64,000 nt of DNA from Chondrosia reniformis. Lineage: Eukaryota; Porifera; Demospongiae; Chondrillida; Chondrillidae. The stretch lies in assembly GCA_947172415.1 (NCBI GenBank), contig OX359200.1, positions 126,501 to 190,500 on the forward strand, given 5' to 3'. The notes under the pieces are model-generated. The model did no database searches and was not told where the DNA came from. It saw only the letters and a list, made by a program, of their open reading frames with translations. Below, piece after piece: positions 39,390 through 55,255 of the stretch. Made by a program: the position numbers and the translations under genes. Numbering within the stretch: position 1 is the stretch's first letter; the number at the start of each line of letters is the position of its first letter.

Positions 39390-42300
39390 ACGAAATTAAT
39401 GTATAGTGAGAGATAGAGCAAATGTAAAGATTTATAAAAATTTCAATAACCAATTGGACTTGTTTCATACATGTCTGTGAATGCTGAAACTAAGTTACAG
39501 CTTCATATCTTTCCATTTGGCAGAGTTACAGAGCCAAATGTACATTACAATACTGGTATACCAATTTAATGTATGGTGAGAGATAGGGCAAATGTCAAGA
39601 ATTATAAAAATTTCAATAACCCACTGGATCTGTTTCATACATGTCTGTGAATGCTGAAACCAAGTTACAGCTTCATATCTTTCCAGTTGGCAGAGTTACA
39701 GAGCCAAATGTACATTACAATACTGGTATACCAATTTAATGTATGGTGAGAGATAGGGCAAATGTCAAGAATTATAAAAATTTCAATAACCCACTGGACC
39801 TGTTTCATACATGTCTGTGAATGCTGAAACCAAGTTTTAGCTTCATATCTTTCCATTTGGCAGAGTTACAGAGCCAAATGTACATTACAATACTGGTATA
39901 CCAATTTAATGTATGGTGAGAGATAGGGCAAATGTCAAGAATTATAAAAATTTCAATAACCCACTGGACCTGTTTCATACATGTCTGTGAATGCTGAAAC
40001 CAAGTTTTAGCTTCATATCTTTCCATTTGGCAGAGTTACAGAGCCAAATGTACATTACAATACTGGTATACCAATTTAATGTATGGTGAGAGATAGGGCA
40101 AATGTCAAGAATTATAAAAATTTCAATAACCCACTGGACCTGTTTCATACATGTCTGTGAATGCTGAAACCAAGTTACAGCTTTATATATTTCCATTTGA
40201 TGGAGTTACAGAGCCAAATGTACATTACAATACTGGTATACCAATTTAATGTATGGTGAGAGATAGGGCAAATGCAAAGATTTATAAAAATTTCAATAAC
40301 CAATTGGACTTGTTTCATACATGTCTGTGAATGCTGAAACCAAGTTAAAGCTTCATATCTTTCCATTTGGCAGAGTTACAGAGCCAAATGTACATTAAAA
40401 TACTGGTATACCAATTTAATGTATGGTGAGAGATAGGGCAAATGTCAAGAATTATAAAAATTTCAATAACCCACTGGATCTGTTTCATACATGTCTGTGA
40501 ATGCTGAAACCAAGTTTTAGCTTCATATCTTTCCATTTGGCAGAGTTACAGAGCCAAATGTACATTACAATACTGGTATACCAATTTAATGTATGGTGAG
40601 AGATAGGGCAAATGTCAAGAATTATAAAAATTTCAATAACCCACTGGACCTGTTTCATACATGTCTGTGAATGCTGAAACCAAGTTTAAGCTTCATATCT
40701 TTCCATTTGGCAGAGTTAAAGAGCCAAATGTACATTACAATACTGGTATACCAATTTAATGTATGGTGAGAGATAGGGCAAATGTCAAGAATTATAAAAA
40801 TTTCAATAACCCACTGGATCTGTTTCATACATGTCTGTGAATGCTGAAACCAAGTTACAGCTTCATATCTTTCCAGTTGGCAGAGTTACAGAGCCAAATG
40901 TACATTACAATACTGGTATACCAATTTAATGTATGGTGAGAGATAGGGCAAATGTCAAGAATTATAAAAATTTCAATAACCCACTGGACCTGTTTCATAC
41001 ATGTCTGTGAATGCTGAAACCAAGTTTTAGCTTCATATCTTTCCATTTGGCAGAGTTACAGAGCCAAATGTACATTACAATACTGGTATACCAATTTAAT
41101 GTATGGTGAGAGATAGGGCAAATGTCAAGAATTATAAAAATTTCAATAACCCACTGGACCTGTTTCATACATGTCTGTGAATGCTGAAACCAAGTTACAG
41201 CTTTATATATTTCCATTTGATGGAGTTACAGAGCCAAATGTACATTACAATACTGGTATACCAATTTAATGTATGGTGAGAGATAGGGCAAATGCAAAGA
41301 TTTATAAAAATTTCAATAACCAATTGGACTTGTTTCATACATGTCTGTGAATGCTGAAACCAAGTTAAAGCTTCATATCTTTCCATTTGGCAGAGTTACA
41401 GAGCCAAATGTACATTAAAATACTGGTATACCAATTTAATGTATGGTGAGAGATAGGGCAAATGTCAAGAATTATAAAAATTTCAATAACCCACTGGATC
41501 TGTTTCATACATGTCTGTGAATGCTGAAACCAAGTTTTAGCTTCATATCTTTCCATTTGGCAGAGTTACAGAGCCAAATGTACATTACAATACTGGTATA
41601 CCAATTTAATGTATGGTGAGAGATAGGGCAAATGTCAAGAATTATAAAAATTTCAATAACCCACTGGACCTGTTTCATACATGTCTGTGAATGCTGAAAC
41701 CAAGTTTAAGCTTCATATCTTTCCATTTGGCAGAGTTAAAGAGCCAAATGTACATTACAATACTGGTATACCAATTTAATGTATGGTGAGAGATAGGGCA
41801 AATGTCAAGAATTATAAAAATTTCAATAACCCACTGGACCTGTTTCATACATGTCTGTGAATGCTGAAACCCAGTTTAAGCTTCATATCTCTCCATTTGA
41901 TAGAGTTACACAGCCAAATGTACATTACAATACTGGTATACCAATTTAATGTATGGTGAGAGATAGGGCAAATGCAAAGATTTATAAAAATTTCAATAAC
42001 CAATTGGACTTGTTTCATACATGTCTGTGAATGCTGAAACCAAGTTAAAGCTTCATATCTTTCCATTTGGCAGAGTTAAAGAGCCAAATGTACATTAAAA
42101 TACTGGTATACCAATTTAATGTATGGTGAGAGATAGGGCAAATGTCAAGAATTATAAAAATTTCAATAACCCACTGGATCTGTTTCATACATGTCTGTGA
42201 ATGCTGAAACCAAGTTTTAGCTTCATATCTTTCCATTTGGCAGAGTTACAGAGCCAAATGTACATTACAATACTGGTATACCAATTTAATGTATGGTGAG

Positions 42301-45300
42301 AGATAGGGCAAATGTCAAGAATTATAAAAATTTCAATAACCCACTGGACCTGTTTCATACATGTCTGTGAATGCTGAAACCAAGTTTAAGCTTCATATCT
42401 TTCCATTTGGCAGAGTTAAAGAGCCAAATGTACATTACAATACTGGTATACCAATTTAATGTATGGTGAGAGATAGGGCAAATGTCAAGAATTATAAAAA
42501 TTTCAATAACCCACTGGACCTGTTTCATACATGTCTGTGAATGCTGAAACCCAGTTTAAGCTTCATATCTCTCCATTTGATAGAGTTACACAGCCAAATG
42601 TACATTACAATACTGGTATACCAATTTAATGTATGGTGAGAGATAGGGCAAATGCAAAGATTTATAAAAATTTCAATAACCAATTGGACTTGTTTCATAC
42701 ATGTCTGTGAATGCTGAAACCAAGTTACAGCTTCATATCTTTCCATTTGGCAGAGTTACAGAGCCAAATGTACATTAAAATACTGGTATACCAATTTAAT
42801 GTATGGTGAGAGATAGGGCCAATGTCAAGAATTATAAAAATTTCAATAACCCACTGGATCTGTTTCATACATGTCTGTGAATGCTGAAACCAAGTTTTAG
42901 CTTCATATCTTTCCATTTGGCAGAGTTACAGAGCCAAATGTACATTACAATACTGGTATACCAATTTAATGTATGGTGAGAGATAGGGCAAATGTCAAGA
43001 ATTATAAAAATTTCAAAAACCCACTGGACCTATTTCATACATGTCTGTGAATGCTGAAACCAAGTTACAGCTTTATATATTTCCATTTGATGGAGTTACA
43101 GAGCCAAATGTACATTACAATACTGGTATACCAATTTAATGTATGGTGAGAGATAGGGCAAATGTCAAGAATTATAAAAATTTCAATAACCCACTGGACC
43201 TGTTTCATACATGTCTGTGAATGCTGAAACCAAGTTTAAGCTTCATATCTTTCCATTTGGCAGAGTTAAAGAGCCAAATGTACATTACAATACTGGTATA
43301 CCAATTTAATGTATGGTGAGAGATAGGGCAAATGTCAAGAATTATAAAAATTTCAATAACCCACTGGACCTGTTTCATACATGTCTGTGAATGCTGAAAC
43401 CCAGTTTAAGCTTCATATCTCTCCATTTGATAGAGTTACACAGCCAAATGTACATTACAATACTTGTATACCAATTTAATGTATGGTGAGAGATAGGGCA
43501 AATGTAAAGATTTATAAAAATTTCAATAACCCACTGGACCTGTTTCATACATGTCTGTGAATGCTGAAACCAAGTTACACCTTTATATATTTCCATTTGA
43601 TAGAGTTACAGAGCCAAATGTACATTACAATACTGGTATACCAATTTAATGTATGGTGAGAGATAGGGCAAATGTCAAGAAATATAAAAATTTCAATAAC
43701 CCACTGGACCTGTTTCATACATGTCTGTGAATGCTGAAACCAAGTTTAAGCTTCATCTCTTTCCATTTGATAGAGTTACACAGCCAAATGTACATTACAA
43801 TACTGGTATACCAATTTAATGTATGGTGAGAGATAGGGCAAATGTCAAGAATTATAAAAATTTCAATAACCCACTGGACCTGTTTCATACATGTCTGTGA
43901 ATGCTGAAACCAAGTTTAAGCTTCATATCTTTCCATTTGGCAGAGTTAAAGAGCCAAATGTACATTACAATACTGGTATACCAATTTAATGTATGGTGAG
44001 AGATAGGGCAAATGTCAAGAATTATAAAAATTTCAATAACCCACTGGACCTGTTTCATACATGTCTGTGAATGCTGAAACCCAGTTTAAGCTTCATATCT
44101 CTCCATTTGGCAGAGTTACACAGCCAAATGTACATTACAATACTTGTATACCAATTTAATGTATGGTGAGAGATAGGGCAAATGTAAAGATTTATAAAAA
44201 TTTCAATAACCCACTGGACCTGTTTCATACATGTCTGTGAATGCTGAAACCAAGTTACACCTTTATATATTTCCATTTGATAGAGTTACAGAGCCAAATG
44301 TACATTACAATACTGGTATACCAATTTAATGTATGGTGAGAGATAGGGCAAATGTCAAGAAATATAAAAATTTCAATAACCCACTGGACCTGTTTCATAC
44401 ATGTCTGTGAATGCTGAAACCAAGTTACAGCTTTATATATTTCCATTTGATAGAGTTACAGAGCCAAATGTACATAGCAATACTTGTATACGAATTTAAT
44501 GTATGGTGAGAGATAGGGCAAATGTCAAGAATTATAAAAATTTCAATAACCCACTGGATCTGTTTCATACATGTCTGTGAATGCTGAAACCAAGTTACAG
44601 CTTTATATATTTCCATTTGATAGAGTTACAGAGCCAAATGTACATAACAATACTTGTATACGAATTTAATGTATGGTGAGAGATAGGGCAAATGTCAAGA
44701 ATTATAAAAATTTCAATAACCCGCTGGATCTGTTTCATACATGTCTGTGAATGCTGAAACCAAGTTACAGCTTTATATATTTCCATTTGATAGAGTTACA
44801 GAGCCAAATGTACATAACAATACTTGTATACGAATTTAATGTATGGTGAGAGATAGGGCAAATGTCAAGAATTATAAAAATTTCAATAACCCACTGGATC
44901 TGTTTCATACATGTCTGTGAATGCTGAAACCAAGTTTAAGCTTCATATCTTTCCATTTGGCAGAGTTACAGAGCCAAATGTACATTACAATACTGGTATA
45001 CCAATTTAATGTATGGTGAGAGATAGGGCAAATGTCAAGAATTATAAAAATTTCAATAACCCACTGGACCTATTTCATACATGTCTGTGAATGCTGAAAC
45101 TAAGTTACACCTTTATATATTTCCATTTGATAGAGTTACAGAGCCAAATGTACATTACAATACTTGTATACGAATTTAATGTATGGTGAGAGATAGGGCA
45201 AATGTCAAGAATTATAAAAATTTCAATAACCCACTGGACCTATTTCATACATGTCTGTGAATGCTGAAACCAAGTTTAAGCTTCATATCTTTCCATTTGG

Positions 45301-48300
45301 CAGAGTTACAGAGCCAAATGTACATTACAATACTGGTATACCAATTTAATGTATGGTGAGAGATAGGGCAAATGTCAAGAATTATAAAAATTTCAATAAC
45401 CCACTGGACCTGTTTCATACATGTCTGTGAATGCTGAAACCAAGTTTAAGCTTCATATCTTTCCAATTGGCAGAGTTACAGAGTCAAATGTACATTACAA
45501 TACTGGTATACCAATTTAATGTATGGTGAGAGATAGGGCAAATGTCAAGAATATAAAAATTTCAATAACCCACTGGACCTATTTCATACATGTCTGTGAA
45601 TGCTGAAACCAAGTTACAGTTTTATATATTTCCATTTGATAGAGTTACAGAGCCAAATGTACATTACAATACTGGTATACCAATTTAATGTATGGTGAGA
45701 GATAGGGCAAATGTCAAGAATTATAAAAATTTCAAAAACCCACTGGACCTGTTTCATACATGTCTGTGAATGCTGAAACCAAGTTTAAGCTTCATATCTT
45801 TCCATTTGGCAGAGTTACAGAGCCAAATGTACATTACAATACTGGTATACCAATTTAATGTATGGTGAGAGATAGGGCAAATGTCAAGAATTATAAAAAT
45901 TTCAATTACACACTGGACCTGTTTCATACATGTCTGTGAATGCTGAAACCAAGTTTAAGCTTCATATCTTTCCATTTGGCAGAGTTACAGAGCCAAATGT
46001 ACATTACAATACTGGTATACCAATTTAATGTATGGTGAGAGATAGGGCAAATGTAAAGATTTATAAAAATTTCAATAACCCACTGGACCTATTTCATACA
46101 TGTCTGTGAATGCTGAAACCAAGTTACAGCTTTATATATTTCCATTTGATAGAGTTACAGAGCCAAATGTACATTCCTATACTGGTATACCAATTTAATG
46201 TATGGTGAGAGATAGGGCAAATGTCAAGAATTATAAAAATTTCAATAACCCACTGGACCTGTTTCATACATGTCTGTGAATGCTGAAACCAAGTTTAAGC
46301 TTCATATCTTTCCATTTGGCAGAGTTACAGAGCCAAATGTACATTCCAATACTGGTATACCAATTTAATGTATGGTGAGAGATAGGGCAAATGTCAAGAA
46401 TTATAAAAATTTCAATAACCCACTGGACCTGTTTCATACATGTCTGTGAATGCTGAAACCAAGTTACAGCTTTATATATTTCCATTTGATGGAGTTACAG
46501 AGCCAAATGTACATTACAATACTGGTATACCAATTTATGGTGAGAGATAGGGCAAATGTAAAGATTTATAAAAATTTCAATAACCAATTGGACTTGTTTC
46601 ATACATGTCTGTGAATGCTGAAACCAAGTTACAGCTTCATATCTTTCCAGTTGGCAGAGTTACAGAGCCAAATGTACATTACAATACTGGTATACCAATT
46701 TAATGTATGGTGAGAGATAGGGCAAATGTCAAGAATTATAAAAATTTCAATAACCCACTGGACCTGTTTCATACATGTCTGTGAATGCTGAAACCAAGTT
46801 ACAGCTTTATATATTTCCATTTGATGGAGTTACATAGCCAAATGTACATTACAATACTGGTATACCAATTTAATGTATGGTGAGAGATAGGGCAAATGTA
46901 AAGATTTATAAAAATTTCAATAACCAATTGGACTTGTTTCATACATGTCTGTGAATGCTGAAACCAAGTTACAGCTTCATATCTTTCCAGTTGGCAGAGT
47001 TACAGAGCCAAATGTACATTACAATACTGGTATACCAATTTAATGTATGGTGAGAGATAGGGCAAATGTCAAGAATTATAAAAATTTCAATAACCCACTG
47101 GACCTGTTTCATACATGTCTGTGAATGCTGAAACCAAGTTTTAGCTTCATATCTTTCCATTTGGCAGAGTTACAGAGCCAAATGTACATTACAATACTTG
47201 TATACCAATTTAATGTATGGTGAGAGATAGGGCAAATGCAAAGATTTATAAAAATTTCAATAACCCACTGGACTTGTTTCATACAAGTCTGTGAATGCTG
47301 AAACCAAGTTACAGCTTCATATCTTTCCATTTGGCAGAGTTACAGAGCCAAATGTACATTACAATACTGGTATACCAATTTAATGTATGGTGAGAGATAG
47401 GGCAAATGTCAAGAATTATAAAAATTTCAATAACCCACTGGACCTGTTTCATACATGTCTGTGAATGCTGAAACCAAGTTTTAGCTTCATATCTTTCCAT
47501 TTGGCAGAGTTACAGAGCCAAATGTACATTACAATACTGGTACACCAATTTAATGTATGGTGAGAGATAGGGCAAATGTCAAGAATTATAAAAATTTCAA
47601 AAACCCACTGGACCTATTTCATACATGTCTGTGAATGCTGAAACCAAGTTACAGCTTTATATATTTCCATTTGATGGAGTTACAGAGCCAAATGTACATT
47701 ACAATACTGGTATACCAATTTAATGTATGGTGAGAGATAGGGCAAATGTCAAGAATTATAAAAATTTCAATAACCCACTGGACCTGTTTCATACATGTCT
47801 GTGAATGCTGAAACCAAGTTTAAGCTTCATATCTTTCCATTTGGCAGAGTTAAAGAGCCAAATGTACATTACAATACTGGTATACCAATTTAATGTATGG
47901 TGAGAGATAGGGCAAATGTCAAGAATTATAAAAATTTCAATAACCCACTGGACCTGTTTCATACATGTCTGTGAATGCTGAAACCCAGTTTAAGCTTCAT
48001 ATCTCTCCATTTGATAGAGTTACACAGCCAAATGTACATTACAATACTGGTATACCAATTTAATGTATGGTGAGAGATAGGGCAAATGCAAAGATTTATA
48101 AAAATTTCAATAACCAATTGGACTTGTTTCATACATGTCTGTGAATGCTGAAACCAAGTTACAGCTTCATATCTTTCCATTTGGCAGAGTTACAGAGCCA
48201 AATGTACATTACAATACTGGTATACCAATTTAATGTATGGTGAGAGATAGGGCAAATGTAAAGATTTATAAAAATTTCAATAACCCACTGGACCTGTTTC

Positions 48301-49404
48301 ATACATGTCTGTGAATGCTGAAACCAAGTTACACCTTTATATATTTCCATTTGATAGAGTTACAGAGCCAAATGTACATTACAATACTGGTATACCAATT
48401 TAATGTATGGTGAGAGATAGGGCAAATGTCAAGAAATATAAAAATTTCAATAACCCACTGGACCTGTTTCATACATGTCTGTGAATGCTGAAACCAAGTT
48501 TAAGCTTCATCTCTTTCCATTTGATAGAGTTACACAGCCAAATGTACATTACAATACTGGTATACCAATTTAATGTATGGTGAGAGATAGGGCAAATGTC
48601 AAGAATTATAAAAATTTCAATAACCCACTGGACCTGTTTCATACATGTCTGTGAATGCTGAAACCAAGTTTAAGCTTCATATCTCTCCATTTGATAGAGT
48701 TACACAGCCAAATGTACATTACAATACTTGTATACCAATTTAATGTATGGTGAGAGATAGGGCAAATGTAAAGATTTATAAAAATCTCAATAACCCACTG
48801 GACCTGTTTCATACATGTCTGTGAATGCTGAAACCAAGTTTAAGCTTCATATCTTTCCATTTGGCAGAGTTAAAGAGCCAAATGTACATTACAATACTGG
48901 TATACCAATTTAATGTATGGTGAGAGATAGGGCAAATGTCAAGAATTATAAAAATTTCAATAACCCACTGGACCTGTTTCATACATGTCTGTGAATGCTG
49001 AAACCCAGTTTAAGCTTCATATCTCTCCATTTGATAGAGTTACACAGCCAAATGTACATTACAATACTTGTATACCAATTTAATGTATGGTGAGAGATAG
49101 GGCAAATGTAAAGATTTATAAAAATTTCAATAACCCACTGGACCTGTTTCATACATGTCTGTGAATGTTGAAACCAAGTTACAACTTTATATATTTCCAT
49201 TTGATAGAGTTACAGAGCCAAATGTACATTACAATACTGGTATACCAATTTAATGTATGGTGAGAGATAGGGCAAATGTCAAGAAATATAAAAATTTCAA
49301 TAACCCACTGGACCTGTTTCATACATGTCTGTGAATGTTGACACCAAGTTTTAGCTTTTTATATATCAATTTGACAGAGTTACAGAACTGAATTAAATGT
49401 ACAT

Positions 49405-50460
49405 GAAATTATATATAGTACGTATATATCGTCCGATATTTTCATACAAAATATCGGAACTCCAGACTCTAAAACATTTTACATACCTGGGGCTAACTAG
49501 AAACACACAGACAGTCCAAACACGGCTATCAGAAGGTATCTATATAGAAGTAGGCAGCCATTATCGTTTTACAGCACTTGAGATTGAGTGTGTCTGTTTG
49601 TAGTATTAATCGTTTATATCGGAACACCTCTCGCTAAAATCGTTTCTACATGGGACCGGAAAAGCCGTTCTCCTCGGCCTATGGAGACACACACAGGATT
49701 TTATCCAGTTTCTCCAGTTTCGAGATGGACCACAAATACGGAGTATATGTGCAAAATTGCTTGAAACGATGCCCTGATCTGTAATTAACGAGAAATAATT
49801 GGACCATATTTTTCTCGCAAATACCCTATTCTTAAGTATGGAATAGCGCCAACCACAACCGTTTTCTTTGGAAATTTTGTTGTTTAAATAGAGGCAAAAA
49901 ACCTTATAAAGTAGGCCTACCTGGACACATCTCTATGGTGGTAGCGGTTCCCATAGAGGTTGGTAGCGCTTAGACTCTGAAGCTGTCTCCTAATCGGTTG
50001 GTGCCATAGAGACGTGCTCACCAATAATCCGGATTTCGGGGGGGTTCCACGTATGTGGGATTGGCATCTGATATCTTAGGATTCATATGAGTCGGCCATA
50101 TCGAGAAGAACTGGTTCTTCTCACGCAAGTGACACCCAAAGCTCAACTCGGCAGAGCGTTACCACCGATCCCGGCCTCTGAGCGTCGTGGATGGTAGCGT
50201 TCGGTATGGTCCAACTTTTTTTCTTTGGAGTTTCGTTGGCCGTCGATTGACGAAATTTCACTTTAAGCGACATCCATATAATACATATGGATAGATAACT
50301 AGTTCACAAACAGTCACCTACTACACAGTGCATATCTATGCTCAAAAGAAATCTTTGAAAGCGCTCTAGTCTATCAGATCTATATATACATGGTACTGAA
50401 TTTGTTTATACTTCTCAGGGTCGGCCATTTTTAACATTAAGCAATTACCTGGCATATATA
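49405..50460 (+). repeat. 1.06-kb satellite-embedded element, copy 2
   Basis: Near-identical to copies 3 and 4. Perfect hairpins: CCGATATTTT / AAAATATCGG at 49433-49457 (5-base loop), CTCTATGG / CCATAGAG at 49931-49958, GAGAAGAAC / GTTCTTCTC at 50103-50122 (2-base loop) and ATCCATAT / ATATGGAT near 50272. Flanking satellite units carry the same private variants as copies 3 and 4, which points to co-amplification. Confidence 0.88.
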
Positions 50461-53400
50461 TACGAAATTAATGTATAGTGAGAGATAGAGCAAATGTAAA
50501 GATTTATAAAAATTTCAATAACCAATTGGACTTGTTTCATGCATGTCTGTGAATGCTGAAACTAAGTTACAGCTTCATATCTTTCCATTTGGCAGAGTTA
50601 CAGAGCCAAATGTACATTACAATACTAGTATACGAATTTAATGTATGGTGAGAGATAGGGCAAATGTCAAGAATTATAAAAATTTCAATAACCCACTGGA
50701 CCTGTTTCATACATGTCTGTGAATGCTGAAACCAAGTTTAAGCTTCATCTCTTTCCATTTGATGGAGTTACAGAGCCAAATGTACATTACAATACTGGTA
50801 TACCAATTTAATGTATGGTGAGAGATAGGGCAAATGTCAAGAATTATAAAAATTTCAATAACCCACTGGACCTATTTCATACATGTCTGTGAATGCTGAA
50901 ACCAAGTTACAGTTTTATATATTTCCATTTGATAGAGTTACAGAGCCAAATGTACATTACAATACTTGTATACGAATTTAATGTATGGTGAGAGATAGGG
51001 CAAATGTCAAGAATTATAAAAATTTCAATAACCCACTGGACCTGTTTCATACATGTCTGTGAATGCTGAAACCAAGTTTAAGCTTCATATCTTTCCATTT
51101 GATGGAGTTACAGAGCCAAATGTACATTACAATACTGGTATACGAACTTAATGTATGGTGAGAGATAGGGCAAATGTCAAGATTTATAAAAATTTCAATA
51201 ACCCACTGGACCTGTTTCATACATGTCTGTGAATGCTGAAACCAAGTTACAACTTTATATCTTTCCATTTGATAGAGTTACAGAGCCAAATGTATGTACA
51301 TTACAATACTGGTATACCAATTTAATGTATGGTGAGAGATAGGGCAAATGTCAAGAATTATAAAAATTTCAATAACCCACTGGACCTGTTTCATACATGT
51401 CTGTGAATGCTGAAACCAAGTTTAAGCTTCATATCTTTCCAATTGGCAGAGTTACAGAGTCAAATGTACATTACAATACTGGTATACCAATTTAATGTAT
51501 GGTGAGAGATAGGGCAAATGTCAAGAATATAAAAATTTCAATAACCCACTGGACCTATTTCATACATGTCTGTGAATGCTGAAACCAAGTTACAGTTTTA
51601 TATATTTCCATTTGATAGAGTTACAGAGCCAAATGTACATTACAATACTGGTATACCAATTTAATGTATGGTGAGAGATAGGGCAAATGTCAAGAATTAT
51701 AAAAATTTCAATAACCCACTGGACCTGTTTCATACATGTCTGTGAATGCTGAAACCAAGTTTAAGCTTCATATCTTTCCATTTGGCAGAGTTACAGAGCC
51801 AAATGTACATTACAATACTGGTATACCAATTTAATGTATGGTGAGAGATAGGGCAAATGTCAAGAAATATAAAAATTTCAATAACCCACTGGACCTGTTT
51901 CATACATGTCTGTGAATGCTGAAACCAAGTTACAACTTTATATCTTTCCATTTGATAGAGTTACAGAGCCAAATGTATGTACATTACAATACTGGTATAC
52001 CAATTTAATGTATGGTGAGAGATAGGGCAAATGTCAAGAATTATAAAAATTTCAATAACCCACTGGACCTGTTTCATACATGTCTGTGAATGCTGAAACC
52101 AAGTTTAAGCTTCATATCTTTCCATTTGGCAGAGTTACAGAGCCAAATGTACATTACAATACTGGTATACCAATTTAATGTATGGTGAGAGATAGGGCAA
52201 ATGTCAAGAATTATAAAAATTTCAATAACCCACTGGACCTGTTTCATACATGTCTGTGAATGCTGAAACCAAGTTTAAGCTTCATATCTTTCCATTTGGC
52301 AGAGTTACAGAGCCAAATGTACATTACAATACTGGTATACCAATTTAATGTATGGTGAGAGATAGGGCAAATGTCAAGAATTATAAAAATTTCAATAACC
52401 CACTGGACCTGTTTCATACATGTCTGTGAATGCTGAAACCAAGTTTAAGCTTCATATCTTTCCATTTGGCAGAGTTACAGAGCCAAATGTACATTACAAT
52501 ATTTGTATACCAATTTAATGTATGGTGAGAGATAGGGCAAATGTCAAGAATTATAAAAATTTCAATAACCCACTGGACCTATTTCATACATGTCTGTGAA
52601 TGCTGAAACCAAGTTACAGCTTTATATATTTCCATTTGATAGAGTTACAGAGCCAAATGTACATTACAATACTTGTATACGAATTTAATGTATGGTGAGA
52701 GATAGGGCAAATGTCAAGAATTATAAAAATTTCAATAACCCACTGGACCTGTTTCATACATGTCTGTGAATGCTGAAACCCAGTTTAAGCTTAATATCTT
52801 TCCAATTGGCAGAGTTACAGAGCCAAATGTACATTACAATACTGGTATACCAATTTAATGTATGGTGAGAGATAGGGCAAATGTCAAGAATTATAAAAAT
52901 TTCAATAACCCACTGGACCTGTTTCATACATGTCTGTGAATGCTGAAACCAAGTTACAGTTTTATATATTTCCATTTGATAGAGTTACAGAGCCAAATGT
53001 ACATTACAATACTGGTATACCAATTTAATGTATGGTGAGAGATAGGGCAAATGTCAAGAATTATAAAAATTTCAATAACCCACTGGACCTGTTTCATACA
53101 TGTCTGTGAATGCTGAAACCAAGTTTAAGCTTCATATCTTTCCATTTGGCAGAGTTACAGAGCCAAATGTACATTACAATACTGGTATACCAATTTAATG
53201 TATGGTGAGAGATAGGGCAAATGTCAAGAATTATAAAAATTTCAATAACCCACTGGACCTATTTCATACATGTCTGTGAATGCTGAAACCAAGTTACAGC
53301 TTTATATATTTCCATTTGATAGAGTTACAGAGCCAAATGTACATTACAATACTTGTATACGAATTTAATGTATGGTGAGAGATAGGGCAAATGTCAAGAA

Positions 53401-54199
53401 TTATAAAAATTTCAATAACCCACTGGATCTGTTTCATACATGTCTGTGAATGCTGAAACCAAGTTACAGCTTTATATATTTCCATTTGATAGAGTTACAG
53501 AGCCAAATGTACATAACAATACTTGTATACGAATTTAATGTATGGTGAGAGATAGGGCAAATGTCAAGAATTATAAAAATTTCAATAACCCACTGGATCT
53601 GTTTCATACATGTCTGTGAATGCTGAAACCAAGTTACAGCTTCATATTTTTCCATTTGGCAGAGTTACAGAGCCAAATGTACATTACATTACTGGTATAC
53701 GAATTTAATGTATGGTGAGAGATAGGGCAAATGTAAAGATTTATAAAAATTTCAATAACCCAATGGACCTATTTCATACATGTCCGTGAATACTGAAACC
53801 AAGTTACAGTTTTATATATTTCCATTTGATAGAGTTACAGAGCCAAATGTACATTACAATACTGGTATACCAATTTAATGTATGGTGAGAGATAGGGCAA
53901 ATGTCAAGAATTATAAAAATTTCAATAACCCACTGGACCTGTTTCATACATGTCTGTGAATGCTGAAACCAAGTTTAAGCTTCATATCTTTCCATTTGGC
54001 AGAGTTACAGAGCCAAATGTACATTACAATACTGGTATACCAATTTAATGTATGGTGAGAGATAGGGCAAATGTCAAGAATTATAAAAATTTCAATAACC
54101 CACTGGACCTGTTTCATACATGTCTGTGAATGTTGACACCAAGTTTTAGCTTTTTATATATCAATTTGACAGAGTTACAGAACTGAATTAAATGTACAT

Positions 54200-55255
54200 G
54201 AAATTATATATAGTACGTATATATCGTCCGATATTTTCATACAAAATATCGGAACTCCAGACTCTAAAACATTTTACATACCTGGGGCTAACTAGAAACA
54301 CACAGACAGTCCAAACACGGCTATCAGAAGGTATCTATATAGAAGTAGGCAGCCATTATCGTTTTACAGCACTTGAGATTGAGTGTGTCTGTTTGTAGTA
54401 TTAATCGTTTATATCGGAACACCTCTCGCTAAAATCGTTTCTACATGGGACCGGAAAAGCCGTTCTCCTCGGCCTATGGAGACACACACAGGATTTTATC
54501 CAGTTTCTCCAGTTTCGAGATGGACCACAAATACGGAGTATATGTGCAAAATTGCTTGAAACGATGCCCTGATCTGTAATTAACGAGAAATAATTGGACC
54601 ATATTTTTCTCGCAAATACCCTATTCTTAAGTATGGAATAGCGCCAACCACAACCGTTTTCTTTGGAAATTTTGTTGTTTAAATAGAGGCAAAAAACCTT
54701 ATAAAGTAGGCCTACCTGGACACATCTCTATGGTGGTAGCGGTTCCCATAGAGGTTGGTAGCGCTTAGACTCTGAAGCTGTCTCCAAATCGGTTGGTGCC
54801 ATAGAGACGTGCTCACCAATAATCCGGATTTCGGGGGGGTTCCACGTATGTGGGATTGGCATCTGATATCTTAGGATTCATATGAGTCGGCCATATCGAG
54901 AAGAACTGGTTCTTCTCACGCAAGTGACACCCAAAGCTCAACTCGGCAGAGCGTTACCACCGATCCCGGCCTCTGAGCGTCGTGGATGGTAGCGTTCGGT
55001 ATGGTCCAACTTTTTTTCTTTGGAGTTTCGTTGGCCGTCGATTGACGAAATTTCACTTTAAGCGACATCCATATAATACATATGGATAGATAACTAGTTC
55101 ACAAACAGTCACCTACTACACAGTGCATATCTATGCTCAAAAGAAATCTTTGAAAGCGCTCTAGTCTATCAGATCTATATATACATGGTACTGAATTTGT
55201 TTATACTTCTCAGGGTCGGCCATTTTTAACATTAAGCAATTACCTGGCATATATA
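54200..55255 (+). repeat. 1.06-kb satellite-embedded element, copy 3
   Basis: Starts 4795 bp after copy 2. Differs at isolated positions (for example CTCCAAATCGG near 54783). Left and right flanking satellite units match those of copy 2, including CATGCATGTCTGTGA and AATACTAGTATACG on the right, so element and flanks were duplicated together. Confidence 0.88.

Noticed and set aside
39665-53655. Dozens of near-identical 63-73-residue minus-strand open frames (MERYEAKTWFQHS type)
   Set aside because: They are the 170-bp satellite read on its reverse strand; spacing follows the repeat, frames shift between units, and there is no splice or start context.
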